From assembly GCA_030267965.1 (NCBI GenBank), contig BRYA01000077.1, positions 17,625-80,571 of the forward strand: DNA of 62,947 nucleotides. The letters are read 5' to 3'. The notes under the pieces are model-generated. The model made no database searches, was not told where the DNA came from, and saw nothing but the letters and a program-made list of their open reading frames with translations. This stretch comes from Triparma columacea (Eukaryota; Sar; Bolidophyceae; Parmales; Triparmaceae). Below, piece after piece: positions 55,322-62,947 of this stretch (position 1 is the stretch's first letter; each line of letters starts with the position of its first letter). Position numbers and translations under genes: made by a program.

Positions 55322-56281
55322 ATGAGAAAAACGTCGTATTCTTTTGGTATGTCGTTCACCCTCTGTGTGTTATTTATAATGCGAACGTGTGAAGGTTTCT
55401 TCCAGTCAAGTCACTTTGTCGATCGACTCAGCAACCCACACCCTCGAAGCATGGAGCTCCACGCAATAAGCTTCTTCGATAAGGTGAAACAAATGCAAAA
55501 AGCATTTGATGACGAGGTTTGGGACTTATTTCAGGGCGCAAAGGAACGAAAATGGTCACCAGATAGAAGGCCAGAGGCAAACAAGGGGGAGAGGGCGGGT
55601 CCAAGCCCTGATACAGTACTGAGCTGGGGGGGGGCTCAAAGCATTGAGATCTACGAGCGCATGGTGGAGCAGATGGAAGATGATATGGAGGGTGTCAATC
55701 CGCAAACACCTTTGGGAAGTGCTGCAGTTACGATGTATGGGGAGGGGAGCAAGTTGGACTCGGAGGAAATGGAGATGGAGCTCGACGCTTTTAGGGACCA
55801 ACAGGCACCTGCGTTAGGGAGCGATAGTAGGAACATTGCAGATGCCGTAGAACTTGCGGAGCTTGTTAGGGCAAAATATGGCAAGGTAAGGGAAGAAAAA
55901 AGAGTAACAGGTTCGCGATAATAATAAAAACTAAAGGCACCCTCCCCCCCTATCTTTACCTCGTAGTATCACGATGTAGCAATCCTGAGAAACACCGGTC
56001 AGATTGCCATGAACCTCTACGGTCCTCACCTGTCGCAGCGAGCATTCCCCTATACCGAAAAGCAATATATCCAGAAGCTGTCCACGATCGTTCTCATGCT
56101 CAACGATTTCGACCAGGCCTGGTATGTGAAACAGTTTCTCCTTTCCCCGATCGTGCCTCGTAATGGGCTTCCGTCCACTCCGCGCTTTGACACTGCTGTC
56201 ACACTCAGATTGAATCTTAGCCCTACGTGGAAGAATGTACCTAAAGAGATCGTCGATGGCTGGTTTGCATTTAGCGAGTAA
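55322..56281 (+). CDS. Unrecognised plastid-targeted protein
   Basis: Exons 55322-55885 and 55967-56281 join in phase 0 at RAKYGK|YHDVAILRN, giving 292 residues. The start (SFTLCVLFIMRTCEGFF) is a signal peptide with Phe after the likely cleavage site, as in secondary-plastid presequences. The mature part is acidic and helical, with conserved-looking blocks DDEVWDLFQGAKERKWSPD, NLYGPHLSQRAFPYTEKQY and VPKEIVDGWFAF. I do not recognise the family. Sharing a promoter region with the lumenal CYP38-like gene hints at a photosynthesis-related role. Confidence 0.72.
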
Positions 56282-57322
56282 TCCAAGGGACCACTGTTTG
56301 TTCCAAAATGCCAATATTTCTAAGATTTTCCGTGTTGTTCCTTCGGTCGCCGCCCGTCCGTTCCAGCTTCCCCCTTCCTTGGGAAGAAGCCCCCACCACG
56401 CAGAAGTCCTTAACACCCTACTCCCCGAAGATTGAAGAAAGTCTCTCATCTTACCGTGTTATCGCCTCGTCCGTTCCCGTTCCTGTTAACTCCTCCCCCT
56501 TCCTTGGGAAGAAGCGATCCTTGACTGAAAATCGAATGTCGTCGGGGAAAGAAAATGAATTGGCTTTTTATGGCGTTTTCAGCTCAGCTCTATGGTGATT
56601 GAAGGTGAACGCGGGAGGGCACCAGGACGGCCCTGAAACTTAGGAAATGCAACCAACTTTGAGCCACATTTTTAATTTTGGAAAAGAACCAAGGAAAGCG
56701 AAATATATATAAAGCGAACTATTAGAGGTGAGGACGTACGAGGAGTGACCATTGTCGATTGATTAGAGCGTTTAATGCAAAAGAAACACACACTCGGCCG
56801 TATAAGAAGTATCACAAGGGACTCCCCCGAAACCAGTAAATTCCGAATCCATGGATTATTCATCTTCATGAGATTCCCGACGGGGATTTTAGCTACACTT
56901 CCGGGCTTACGTTGTCCTCCACCCGGACTACTGGATATTTTGACGAATATATCACCCTTTATCACTCACCCACCTCCCCCCCTTGCCCCTTCCCGTCCTC
57001 AGCCAAAGTAAACCCCAAGAATTAGCCCCTGTAAAAGCTTCGTTGAAGGTAAGAATGTGCATGGAGACCCAAGCTCGGGGGGTACGAGACGTAAATTAAG
57101 GAAGAAATGACCGCAACGTAAAAAATACAAGATCAGCTCAAATCCACCTTGGTGCCTCGACCAGGACTGTGGGGTTGGTTGCCTGCACTGGAGTCAATCG
57201 CCGTATATTACTTAGCGATAGCTGTTCTTGCCCCTCGTTATCTCGCCGCGACAAATATCATTTCACAAAACACCTCACTTATCCCCAAACTACACTTCCA
57301 CCTTTCAGCCTTCCCCCACCTC
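56282..57322. other. 1-kb region without a confident gene; contains a 22-bp direct repeat
   Basis: No gene here can be supported firmly. An ATG frame at 56308-56598 (plus, 96 codons, Ser/Pro-rich) and overlapping frames on both strands at about 56672-57011 are open, but none shows a known motif. A 22-bp sequence (TCCCCC then TTCCTTGGGAAGAAGC) occurs exactly twice, at 56369-56390 and 56494-56515, each within about 60 bp of diverged similarity starting at CCGTGTT. From about 57149 the frame of the next gene is already open upstream of its first ATG. Confidence 0.5.
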
Positions 57323-60300
57323 ATGAGCATGAAAGTTAGCCCCAAGCAGGAGGACGAGCAAGTCATCGCCATAAACAACAACGAGAGGGGCCTCACTGAC
57401 CAAGAAAGAAACGTTGACGTCGAAAGCGTAGTAAATGAGAAGATTGTTGGTGCTCCTGACGATATTATTGAATTGATCAATGACAATGATATGGAGATGG
57501 GACGCGTTACTATAGTCTACGATCCCCCCGACAAGCTTGACGACACCAAAAATCTGGTGGACGATAAAGTCGAGAAAAGCAAAAGCCCCCCCGTCGGTGT
57601 CGGCGACACCAGACAGACTGATGAGGAGATTGACCAAGCCGCGCTGGAGGCTCTTGCCAATATTATTAGGAATGAGCCGCAGGATTATAGCGAAGAGGAG
57701 GAAGCAGTAGTGAGGGACGGCAAGGAGTTCTATAGGAAGTGCAATGCAAGCAAGAAATTCAAGAATGTGAAGACCCGAGACCGGGTCAAGTTGAAAACTG
57801 GGCACCTTGATGGTGAAGGCCTGGTGGTTGGAGTGTGCGAGACTGTCATAGATGCTTCACTTGCAGAGTGTGTGGCATATGAGTTCATTAAGGATTCACA
57901 GGAGAAGCTGGCCAAGCTTGGGAAAAAGTACAAGGCCATAAAAACAAAGAAGCAGAACAGCCACTCACAGCTTTATTTGAACAGGAGGAGTCTTGGGGTA
58001 CGAGGATTTTCTGATAGGGAGTGGAGGCAAATTGGATGTTGGCAAATAGAGGAGGGAGAAAAGAAATGTTGGACTGTGTACAAAGACACTGACATGCTAA
58101 ACGAAGACTTTCCTTTGAGCTCTCAAACTGTGCATGCATCAGGAAGAACTACCGTGATGTTTGAAGCACTCACAACCACTGGTGGCGTTCCACAGACTAA
58201 AGTCATATTTGCTTCGAAGGTGGACATCAAGGGCTCTGTGCCAAGTTTTATCATGAATCGCTTGTCAACCGGGTATGCAAGCAACATGATTGCATTGCGG
58301 AAGAAGTTTCACCAGAGTGATGACAAGATTGATAGGGCTGCGCTGGAATACCTTGCAAACATCATCAAGAACGAACCTCAAGATTATACCAAGGAGGAAG
58401 AGAAGGCGATTAGGAAGGGTAAGGAGTTCTATGAGAAGTGCAAGGAGGATAAGCACTTTGACGAACTGAAGAGTCCTGATGAGAAGGTCAAATTGAAGCT
58501 AGTTCATGTTGATGGGGCCAGTAGTGGGACAGGTGTTGCCACTACTGTAGTAGATGCTAGTGTGGAGGAGTGTGCTGCCTATGAGTTTTATTTCGATTCG
58601 AGAGAATTCCGTAAAGCTTCAAAGGAGCGAGGGATCACTGAGTATCACATCAAAAATGTTAATGATCACACCTTCTATTACATCACAACAAGGGAACTTG
58701 GTCTCCCTGGATTTTTCCCTCGTGATTGGAGGAGTAAGGTCTCCTGGTTCAAACAAGATGACAGAAAAGTAATTATTGATGTTGCAGATACAGAGGAGCT
58801 TCATGAAGACTTTCCAGTGAAGGCTGGGAATGTTTTAGCAAAGGCACACACAGTATGGATATTTGAGCCACTTGACTCTATGGGAGGTGTGCCACAAACA
58901 TCAGTGACTCTCACAACAAAGGTAGATCTTGGTGGCGTTTTCTACTCTTCCATCATGAACAAGATTGCACCAAGGTTTCTTGCACAAGTCTCAGACTTGA
59001 GGAAGAAGTTTGACAAGAGCAAAGAGATTGACGCCTTCAAGAGGCAGCAGATCATTGCAAAGTTTGAGGAGATTGCAATTAAAGAAGTGCCAGGGATTGA
59101 AAGTCACTTTGACAGGATTGATGGAGCTCAAGAGATCAGTAGTGGGTTGACTGGAACAACATTGATAAAGGCAGAGAAGGGAATGGGATGGGGGAAGACT
59201 TCAATAACTGTAAGAGCATCCCACAAGGAAGTTGCAGCATTTTTCTGGGGCCATAATAGTGGAGTTGAATCCCAGCTTGTGATTCACAGAGTTAACAACA
59301 AGACACTTGTAATCACAATTGAACATGAGGGACAACTCACTGCTGTAAGGCTCTTAGAGGCTGGCCAGATGACTACAGAAGTTAAAATGATGACTAGACA
59401 TAAGGGTTTAGGAAAGGCTGCAAGCAAAAAGAGTGTAATCAAGCACCTGGGCATAACAACTGATGCAGCTCACTACTTCGATAACCTTCTGAAGAGCACA
59501 GAAGCAGGGAAAGAGGATGGGAGGAGGTATGGGGAGCAGTTGATGGAGAGAGTGAAGAAAAAGAATGTCGGGGACAGTAAAGTAGAGATCGTAAGGGAAT
59601 TCATTGTTGCCAATAGGGCACTGAGAGAGATTACAGAGCAGCATGGTTTTATGAGAACTATGCTGTATGCTGTGGTTATGAACAAACTTAAAAAGAGAGC
59701 GACAAATGAGGAAGAAGATAATAGTGAGGAGGAAGCCAGGGGGTGGGAGATTGGGAGTGCAATGGCAGCAACAATGTTGAGCACAGCAACTGCTGCTCAT
59801 GCTGTAGATGAGTGGGCACATCAATTCACTGAAGTACGAGAAGTCATGAATGAACAAGTTTGGTTAAGGCCCATGCTTGAGGAGGTTGTCACCAAACTAT
59901 TTATGAAGTCAAAATTAGGCCTGAAAGCAAGGGTTACTTTTGGGGCTTTTACTAGTATGTCAGATTTGCTGACTGATGTGTATGTGACGTACATGTTTAG
60001 GAAAGATAAGAAGTATGGGTACTTCAAAGCTTCTTTGGCAAGTTTGGTAATGTCAATTGGGTTACAGATGGGTCTTGTTTTGTTACAGAATAAAAAGTTG
60101 GGGATGAAGAGGGTGGTGCGGGAGTGGATTCCAATCTTGCTAGGGTACAAGCCTGCTGTTGATGCTTACAGGGTGGCAACTGGAGCAAAGCAAGAGGTTG
60201 GGACTGAAATTGAGCCAATGACAGAGATGACAGCTATGAAAGTGACTGAGATGTTCGCAGAAGCCATTCCTGGAGTGATCATCCAACTTATGGCTATTGC

Positions 60301-61375
60301 AACCAGCAACAAGGATGTTGGAACCACAGCATGGCTTTCAGTTGCAGTGTCAGCAATTACAACAGGTTTTGCCTCAGCAACAATCAGTTATGACTGGGAC
60401 ACAGCGCCTGATAAGAGAGAAATTACACCAGACTTCTATGGGTATATACCTGCAAAAGCAAGCAAGAGAACAGTAGTATTTGTGTCAATGTTGCTGTTGA
60501 CAGCGGGGATGCTTTTGATAAGATGTACAACAATAGTCCTTCTTGGGTTGATTGGAGGTAGTTGGGCCTTTCTCTACATTGGAGCTGACCTTGGTCTGTA
60601 CTTGTTGGTGAAGATTTTGAGGGGAGACTTTTGGTATTGGATGCCATTTGGGGGTAAAGCAGAGTTTGTGTGTAGCATTCTTAACAGAGTGTGTATAAAG
60701 ATCATTGTAGACTTCACTTCGATTGCGCAATTTAGACATCCTCTCGAAGTTGGAGGATCCTATTGGGTGTTTGGTCTTGTGTTGACAATGGGAAGCCTCC
60801 CAGTGTCAGTTTATATAGCTTCACCTTATGTTGATGAAAGAGCAATTGATATTGCATCATTTATGGTGAAGTACATCATACTGATAACTACTTTATGCAT
60901 TGCTTTATTCTTTTTGAACATTGAGAGGAAGTACTTGCACACCTTTTGGAGTACACAGAAAGGCAAGGAACAATCAATGGCATATTTCCTTGAAGGACAA
61001 AATGATGAAATGAAGTTTGCGGTCTTATGGTGTTCAAGGCATCATTGGGCCTCAATTGAAGGAGAAATTAAGAAATGGATTGAGTCAAACTGGGCTAAAT
61101 GGGAAGAGGAGAAACCAGACTGGTTTACTGATGTGAGGAAAGCAAGTGTCCCAGAGGAGTTCATTCCAGCTGATGGAAATGCTAGAAGGAGAGAGAGTGT
61201 AAGGAGAGCAAGTGTTGATGCTGAAGCTGAGGGTGGTCTAGCTGGTGCTTTTAGAGCAAGCATTAGGAGAGCAAGTGTTGGAGGTGCTAATGGTGGAGCT
61301 ATTATAGAGGTAGGAGGTGGGAAGGCTAAAGTAAGCAGTGTTATGCCGCTTGAAGATGAGAATGATGGGGAGTAA
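57323..61375 (+). CDS. Large repeat-containing multi-TM protein (START-like N-terminal repeats), subtelomeric
   Basis: A single exon; 57323 is the first in-frame ATG, giving 1,350 residues, though the frame is open from 57149. Two N-terminal repeats begin IDQAALEALANIIRNEPQDY and IDRAALEYLANIIKNEPQDY. Each runs ~225 residues through blocks such as GVRGFSDREWR/GLPGFFPRDWR, EDFPLSS/EDFPVKA and GGVPQTK/GGVPQTS. A third, diverged copy starts near EIDAFKRQQI. The pattern recalls START/Bet v1-type lipid-binding domains, but this is not certain. From ~868 there are about seven hydrophobic segments (for example TVVFVSMLLLTAGMLLI, YIILITTLCIALFFLNIE), then a C-terminal tail with RRxSVRRASV/RASIRRASV phosphosite-like repeats. 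The gene lacks introns and uses AT-ended codons far more than its neighbours. Confidence 0.75.
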   Translation: MSMKVSPKQEDEQVIAINNNERGLTDQERNVDVESVVNEKIVGAPDDIIELINDNDMEMGRVTIVYDPPDKLDDTKNLVDDKVEKSKSPPVGVGDTRQTDEEIDQAALEALANIIRNEPQDYSEEEEAVVRDGKEFYRKCNASKKFKNVKTRDRVKLKTGHLDGEGLVVGVCETVIDASLAECVAYEFIKDSQEKLAKLGKKYKAIKTKKQNSHSQLYLNRRSLGVRGFSDREWRQIGCWQIEEGEKKCWTVYKDTDMLNEDFPLSSQTVHASGRTTVMFEALTTTGGVPQTKVIFASKVDIKGSVPSFIMNRLSTGYASNMIALRKKFHQSDDKIDRAALEYLANIIKNEPQDYTKEEEKAIRKGKEFYEKCKEDKHFDELKSPDEKVKLKLVHVDGASSGTGVATTVVDASVEECAAYEFYFDSREFRKASKERGITEYHIKNVNDHTFYYITTRELGLPGFFPRDWRSKVSWFKQDDRKVIIDVADTEELHEDFPVKAGNVLAKAHTVWIFEPLDSMGGVPQTSVTLTTKVDLGGVFYSSIMNKIAPRFLAQVSDLRKKFDKSKEIDAFKRQQIIAKFEEIAIKEVPGIESHFDRIDGAQEISSGLTGTTLIKAEKGMGWGKTSITVRASHKEVAAFFWGHNSGVESQLVIHRVNNKTLVITIEHEGQLTAVRLLEAGQMTTEVKMMTRHKGLGKAASKKSVIKHLGITTDAAHYFDNLLKSTEAGKEDGRRYGEQLMERVKKKNVGDSKVEIVREFIVANRALREITEQHGFMRTMLYAVVMNKLKKRATNEEEDNSEEEARGWEIGSAMAATMLSTATAAHAVDEWAHQFTEVREVMNEQVWLRPMLEEVVTKLFMKSKLGLKARVTFGAFTSMSDLLTDVYVTYMFRKDKKYGYFKASLASLVMSIGLQMGLVLLQNKKLGMKRVVREWIPILLGYKPAVDAYRVATGAKQEVGTEIEPMTEMTAMKVTEMFAEAIPGVIIQLMAIATSNKDVGTTAWLSVAVSAITTGFASATISYDWDTAPDKREITPDFYGYIPAKASKRTVVFVSMLLLTAGMLLIRCTTIVLLGLIGGSWAFLYIGADLGLYLLVKILRGDFWYWMPFGGKAEFVCSILNRVCIKIIVDFTSIAQFRHPLEVGGSYWVFGLVLTMGSLPVSVYIASPYVDERAIDIASFMVKYIILITTLCIALFFLNIERKYLHTFWSTQKGKEQSMAYFLEGQNDEMKFAVLWCSRHHWASIEGEIKKWIESNWAKWEEEKPDWFTDVRKASVPEEFIPADGNARRRESVRRASVDAEAEGGLAGAFRASIRRASVGGANGGAIIEVGGGKAKVSSVMPLEDENDGE

Positions 61376-61523
61376 CTAAGAGGGCAGCAACATTTGTAGG
61401 AGAAATTGATTTTATTTGTAATATTACTGATTAATAGATCGCTCGCTTGTGTCATCGCTGTTGAACGCTTAGCTCAACGCTTTGCATCGCCTTTTTATAC
61501 GCTTCGCTCTTTGGTAGTGTGTA

Positions 61524-62518
61524 ATGATAAAGAGGTTTGTTGGATGTGGGGGTGGGAGACTGAGGGTAAGGGAAGGATGTGTGCGGGGAGTGTCCAGGGC
61601 AAAGGAGGAGGTATCAAGGATGGAAGCTGAGGCAGAGAGAGCAAGGGAGATTGCCAGGGAGGAGATCAAGAAGCTCAGGGAGGAAGAGGACAGGATAATT
61701 GGGAAGAAGTTTGAGTGGGAGGGGAAGAGGGGGGAGGTTGGAAGGGTCGTTGTGGTGGAAAGGGAGGAGGTTGAGGGGCTGATGGAGGAGAGAGAAGCTT
61801 GGGAAGATGAAGAAGTGCAAGGAAGGGGAAATGTTTTTGATGGCACTCTTGGAGGAAAAGGAGAACAGGGAGAGGAAGGATGTAGGAGGGCAGGAGAAAG
61901 ACGAAGGAGGCCAAGAGGCTGTTGGAGGCGGCATGAGGAGGATGGAGGGTGATAGAGATTGGTGAGAGGCTACAGGAGTTAAAGGAGAAGAAGGAAGAGT
62001 GTGAGAAACTTAGGGAAATGCTGGACTGGATGAAGGCTGAGGTGGGAAGGTAGGTGAGAGAGGAGGGTGAAGAGAGGAGGAGAGGGATCAGGGAAAACTG
62101 GGAGAATAGGGTTAGGAGGGAGATGATGTAGATTGCAGAGGAGGGGGAGAGGGTCAGGGTGGTGAGAGAGAAGGGCGAGAGGTATAAGAGGGAGGCATAG
62201 GAGGAAGTGGAGAGGTGGGAAAGGGAGAGTGACAGTGAGGAAAGGGAAAGAATGAGAGAGCTCAGGATAGAGAAGGACAAGGAGAGGAACGGGGTGGAGT
62301 TGAAAAGGAGGATCAAGGAAGTGGAATGGAAGGCAGTGAGGGAGAGGAGGAGGCAGGAGGGCAAGAGGGAGAGAGGGAAAGAGAAGAAGGAGAATGCATT
62401 GGAGGGAGAGAGAGAGAGAGAGTGCAAGGAGAAGGAAGGGACGGTTAGCGAGAAGGAGAGAGAATGCAAGGAGATTGATAGGAGGTTGACAGCAAAGAAG
62501 GAAGAGGTTGTTGAATAG
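61524..62518 (+). pseudogene. Decayed coiled-coil gene in the subtelomere
   Basis: Purine-rich DNA encodes Glu/Arg/Lys-rich coiled-coil sequence in shifting frames. An ATG at 61524 opens 142 codons with heptads (RMEAEAERAREIAREEIKKL). From about 61945 another frame continues as IGERLQELKEKKEECEKLRE. That frame is interrupted by in-frame TAG codons after KAEVGR, RREMM and YKREA before VERWERESDSEERERMREL runs to 62518. One frame with repeated stops plus at least one shift points to a degenerate gene. Because GA-rich DNA encodes charged coils by itself, simple purine-rich subtelomeric filler is the alternative. Confidence 0.5.
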
Positions 62519-62849
62519 TTAACTGAAGGTGGAGGGAAGAGAGAGAGAGGGGGGATGTGGTAAAGGAAGGCAGTTTTGAAGATAGGGAAAAGGAGCTGGA
62601 GAGTAAAGAGAGGGAGGTTGTGAAAAGAGTGTTGGAGTAGAGTGTGTGAAGTAGAATGTGCGTGTGATAGTGTGTATGTTAGAAGAGTTGAGGAGAGGAA
62701 GTAGCAGGGAGAAGGGTATAAAGTAGAGGTGTGTGTGTGAGTGAGAGAAAGAGAGGGAAAGAGAGAGAGAAAGAGTGTGTGTGAGTGGGTGTAAGAGGAG
62801 TTAAGTGAAGAGAGTAGGTAAGAAAAGAATAAAATGTAGAGGTGTGTGA
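62519..62849. repeat. Subtelomeric GA/GT-rich sequence
   Basis: The interval has GAGAGAGAGA and GTGTGTGTGAGTG tracts with no ORF of note. C is almost absent from the plus strand, the same strand bias as the G-rich telomere strand. It links the decayed coiled-coil gene to the telomere. Confidence 0.7.
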
Positions 62850-62947
62850 GGGTTAGGGTTAGTGTTAGGGTTATTAAAGGGTTAGGGTTAGGGTTAGGGT
62901 TAGGGTTAGGGTTAGGGTTAGGGTTAGGGTTAGGGTTAGGGTTAGGG
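62850..62947 (+). repeat. Telomere, TTAGGG type
   Basis: Eleven perfect TTAGGG units occupy 62882-62947, preceded by degenerate units (GGGTTAGGGTTAGTGTTAGGG) at 62850-62873. The G-rich strand runs 5' to 3' towards the right end, as required at a right-hand chromosome end. The window therefore reaches a chromosome tip, or the assembled part of it. Confidence 0.97.

Noticed and set aside
56672..57011. Overlapping ~80-95 codon frames on both strands before the large subtelomeric gene
   Set aside because: Neither has a motif, a convincing start context or splice signals; I could not choose between them and call neither.
61945..62518. TAG reassignment to an amino acid, suggested by in-frame TAGs in the coiled-coil remnant
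   Set aside because: Other genes in the window end in TAG (for example the 5-phosphatase at 42387-42389), so TAG works as a stop here.

Overview
The window is eukaryotic nuclear DNA ending at a chromosome tip: the last 66 bases are eleven perfect TTAGGG repeats. Genes are densely packed on both strands and carry short GT-AG introns, mostly 65-165 nt, with long C-runs on the coding strand. Several predicted proteins start with a signal peptide followed by an aromatic residue, as in secondary plastids. Two more (EFHC1/Rib72-like, PG-rich repeat) belong to flagella. Together with GCC2/GCC3-type receptors this suggests a photosynthetic stramenopile (ochrophyte). Bolidophyceae/Parmales is my best guess, but I could not test it. 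Exon structures below were built by hand from splice motifs and reading phase. In nearly all cases the phases close exactly.

Left part (1-15.5 kb): a SEL1L/HRD3-like Sel1-repeat protein with a LamG-like domain; a plastid-type DUF1415 protein; a full ABCC/MRP transporter; a thioredoxin-fold protein without active-site cysteines; a poorly resolved small membrane protein; an mTERF protein; a small NifU-like protein; and an alpha/beta hydrolase. The last two start only 71 bp apart, back to back.

Middle (15.8-45.5 kb): a very long Cys-rich (ephrin-receptor-like) multi-TM receptor whose C-terminus is broken by a 55-N assembly gap; a nuclear-looking unknown; a GH30 glucosylceramidase-like enzyme; then a signalling/flagellar block of EFHC1/Rib72-like protein, GAF-GAF-GAF-phosphodiesterase, a myristoylated AGC (PKA/PKG-like) kinase and a PG-rich-repeat protein, arranged as two divergent pairs. 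After it come an mpaB/latex-clearing-type oxygenase, an inositol-polyphosphate 5-phosphatase, a disordered protein and eIF3g.

Right part (45.6-62.9 kb): a 2,278-residue NHL + EGF + single-TM cell-surface protein, a lumenal CYP38-like cyclophilin and a second plastid-type protein that share a 91-bp promoter region, a low-GC intronless repeat/multi-TM protein, a decayed coiled-coil gene, purine-rich subtelomeric DNA and the telomere.

The most interesting signal cuts across genes. Many introns in unrelated genes share a 5' consensus (GTRAGNATGGACRAGAAG-like) and a 3' TCGCTTCGCTCG-like motif just before the acceptor, which is what an introner (intron-generating element) family would look like.
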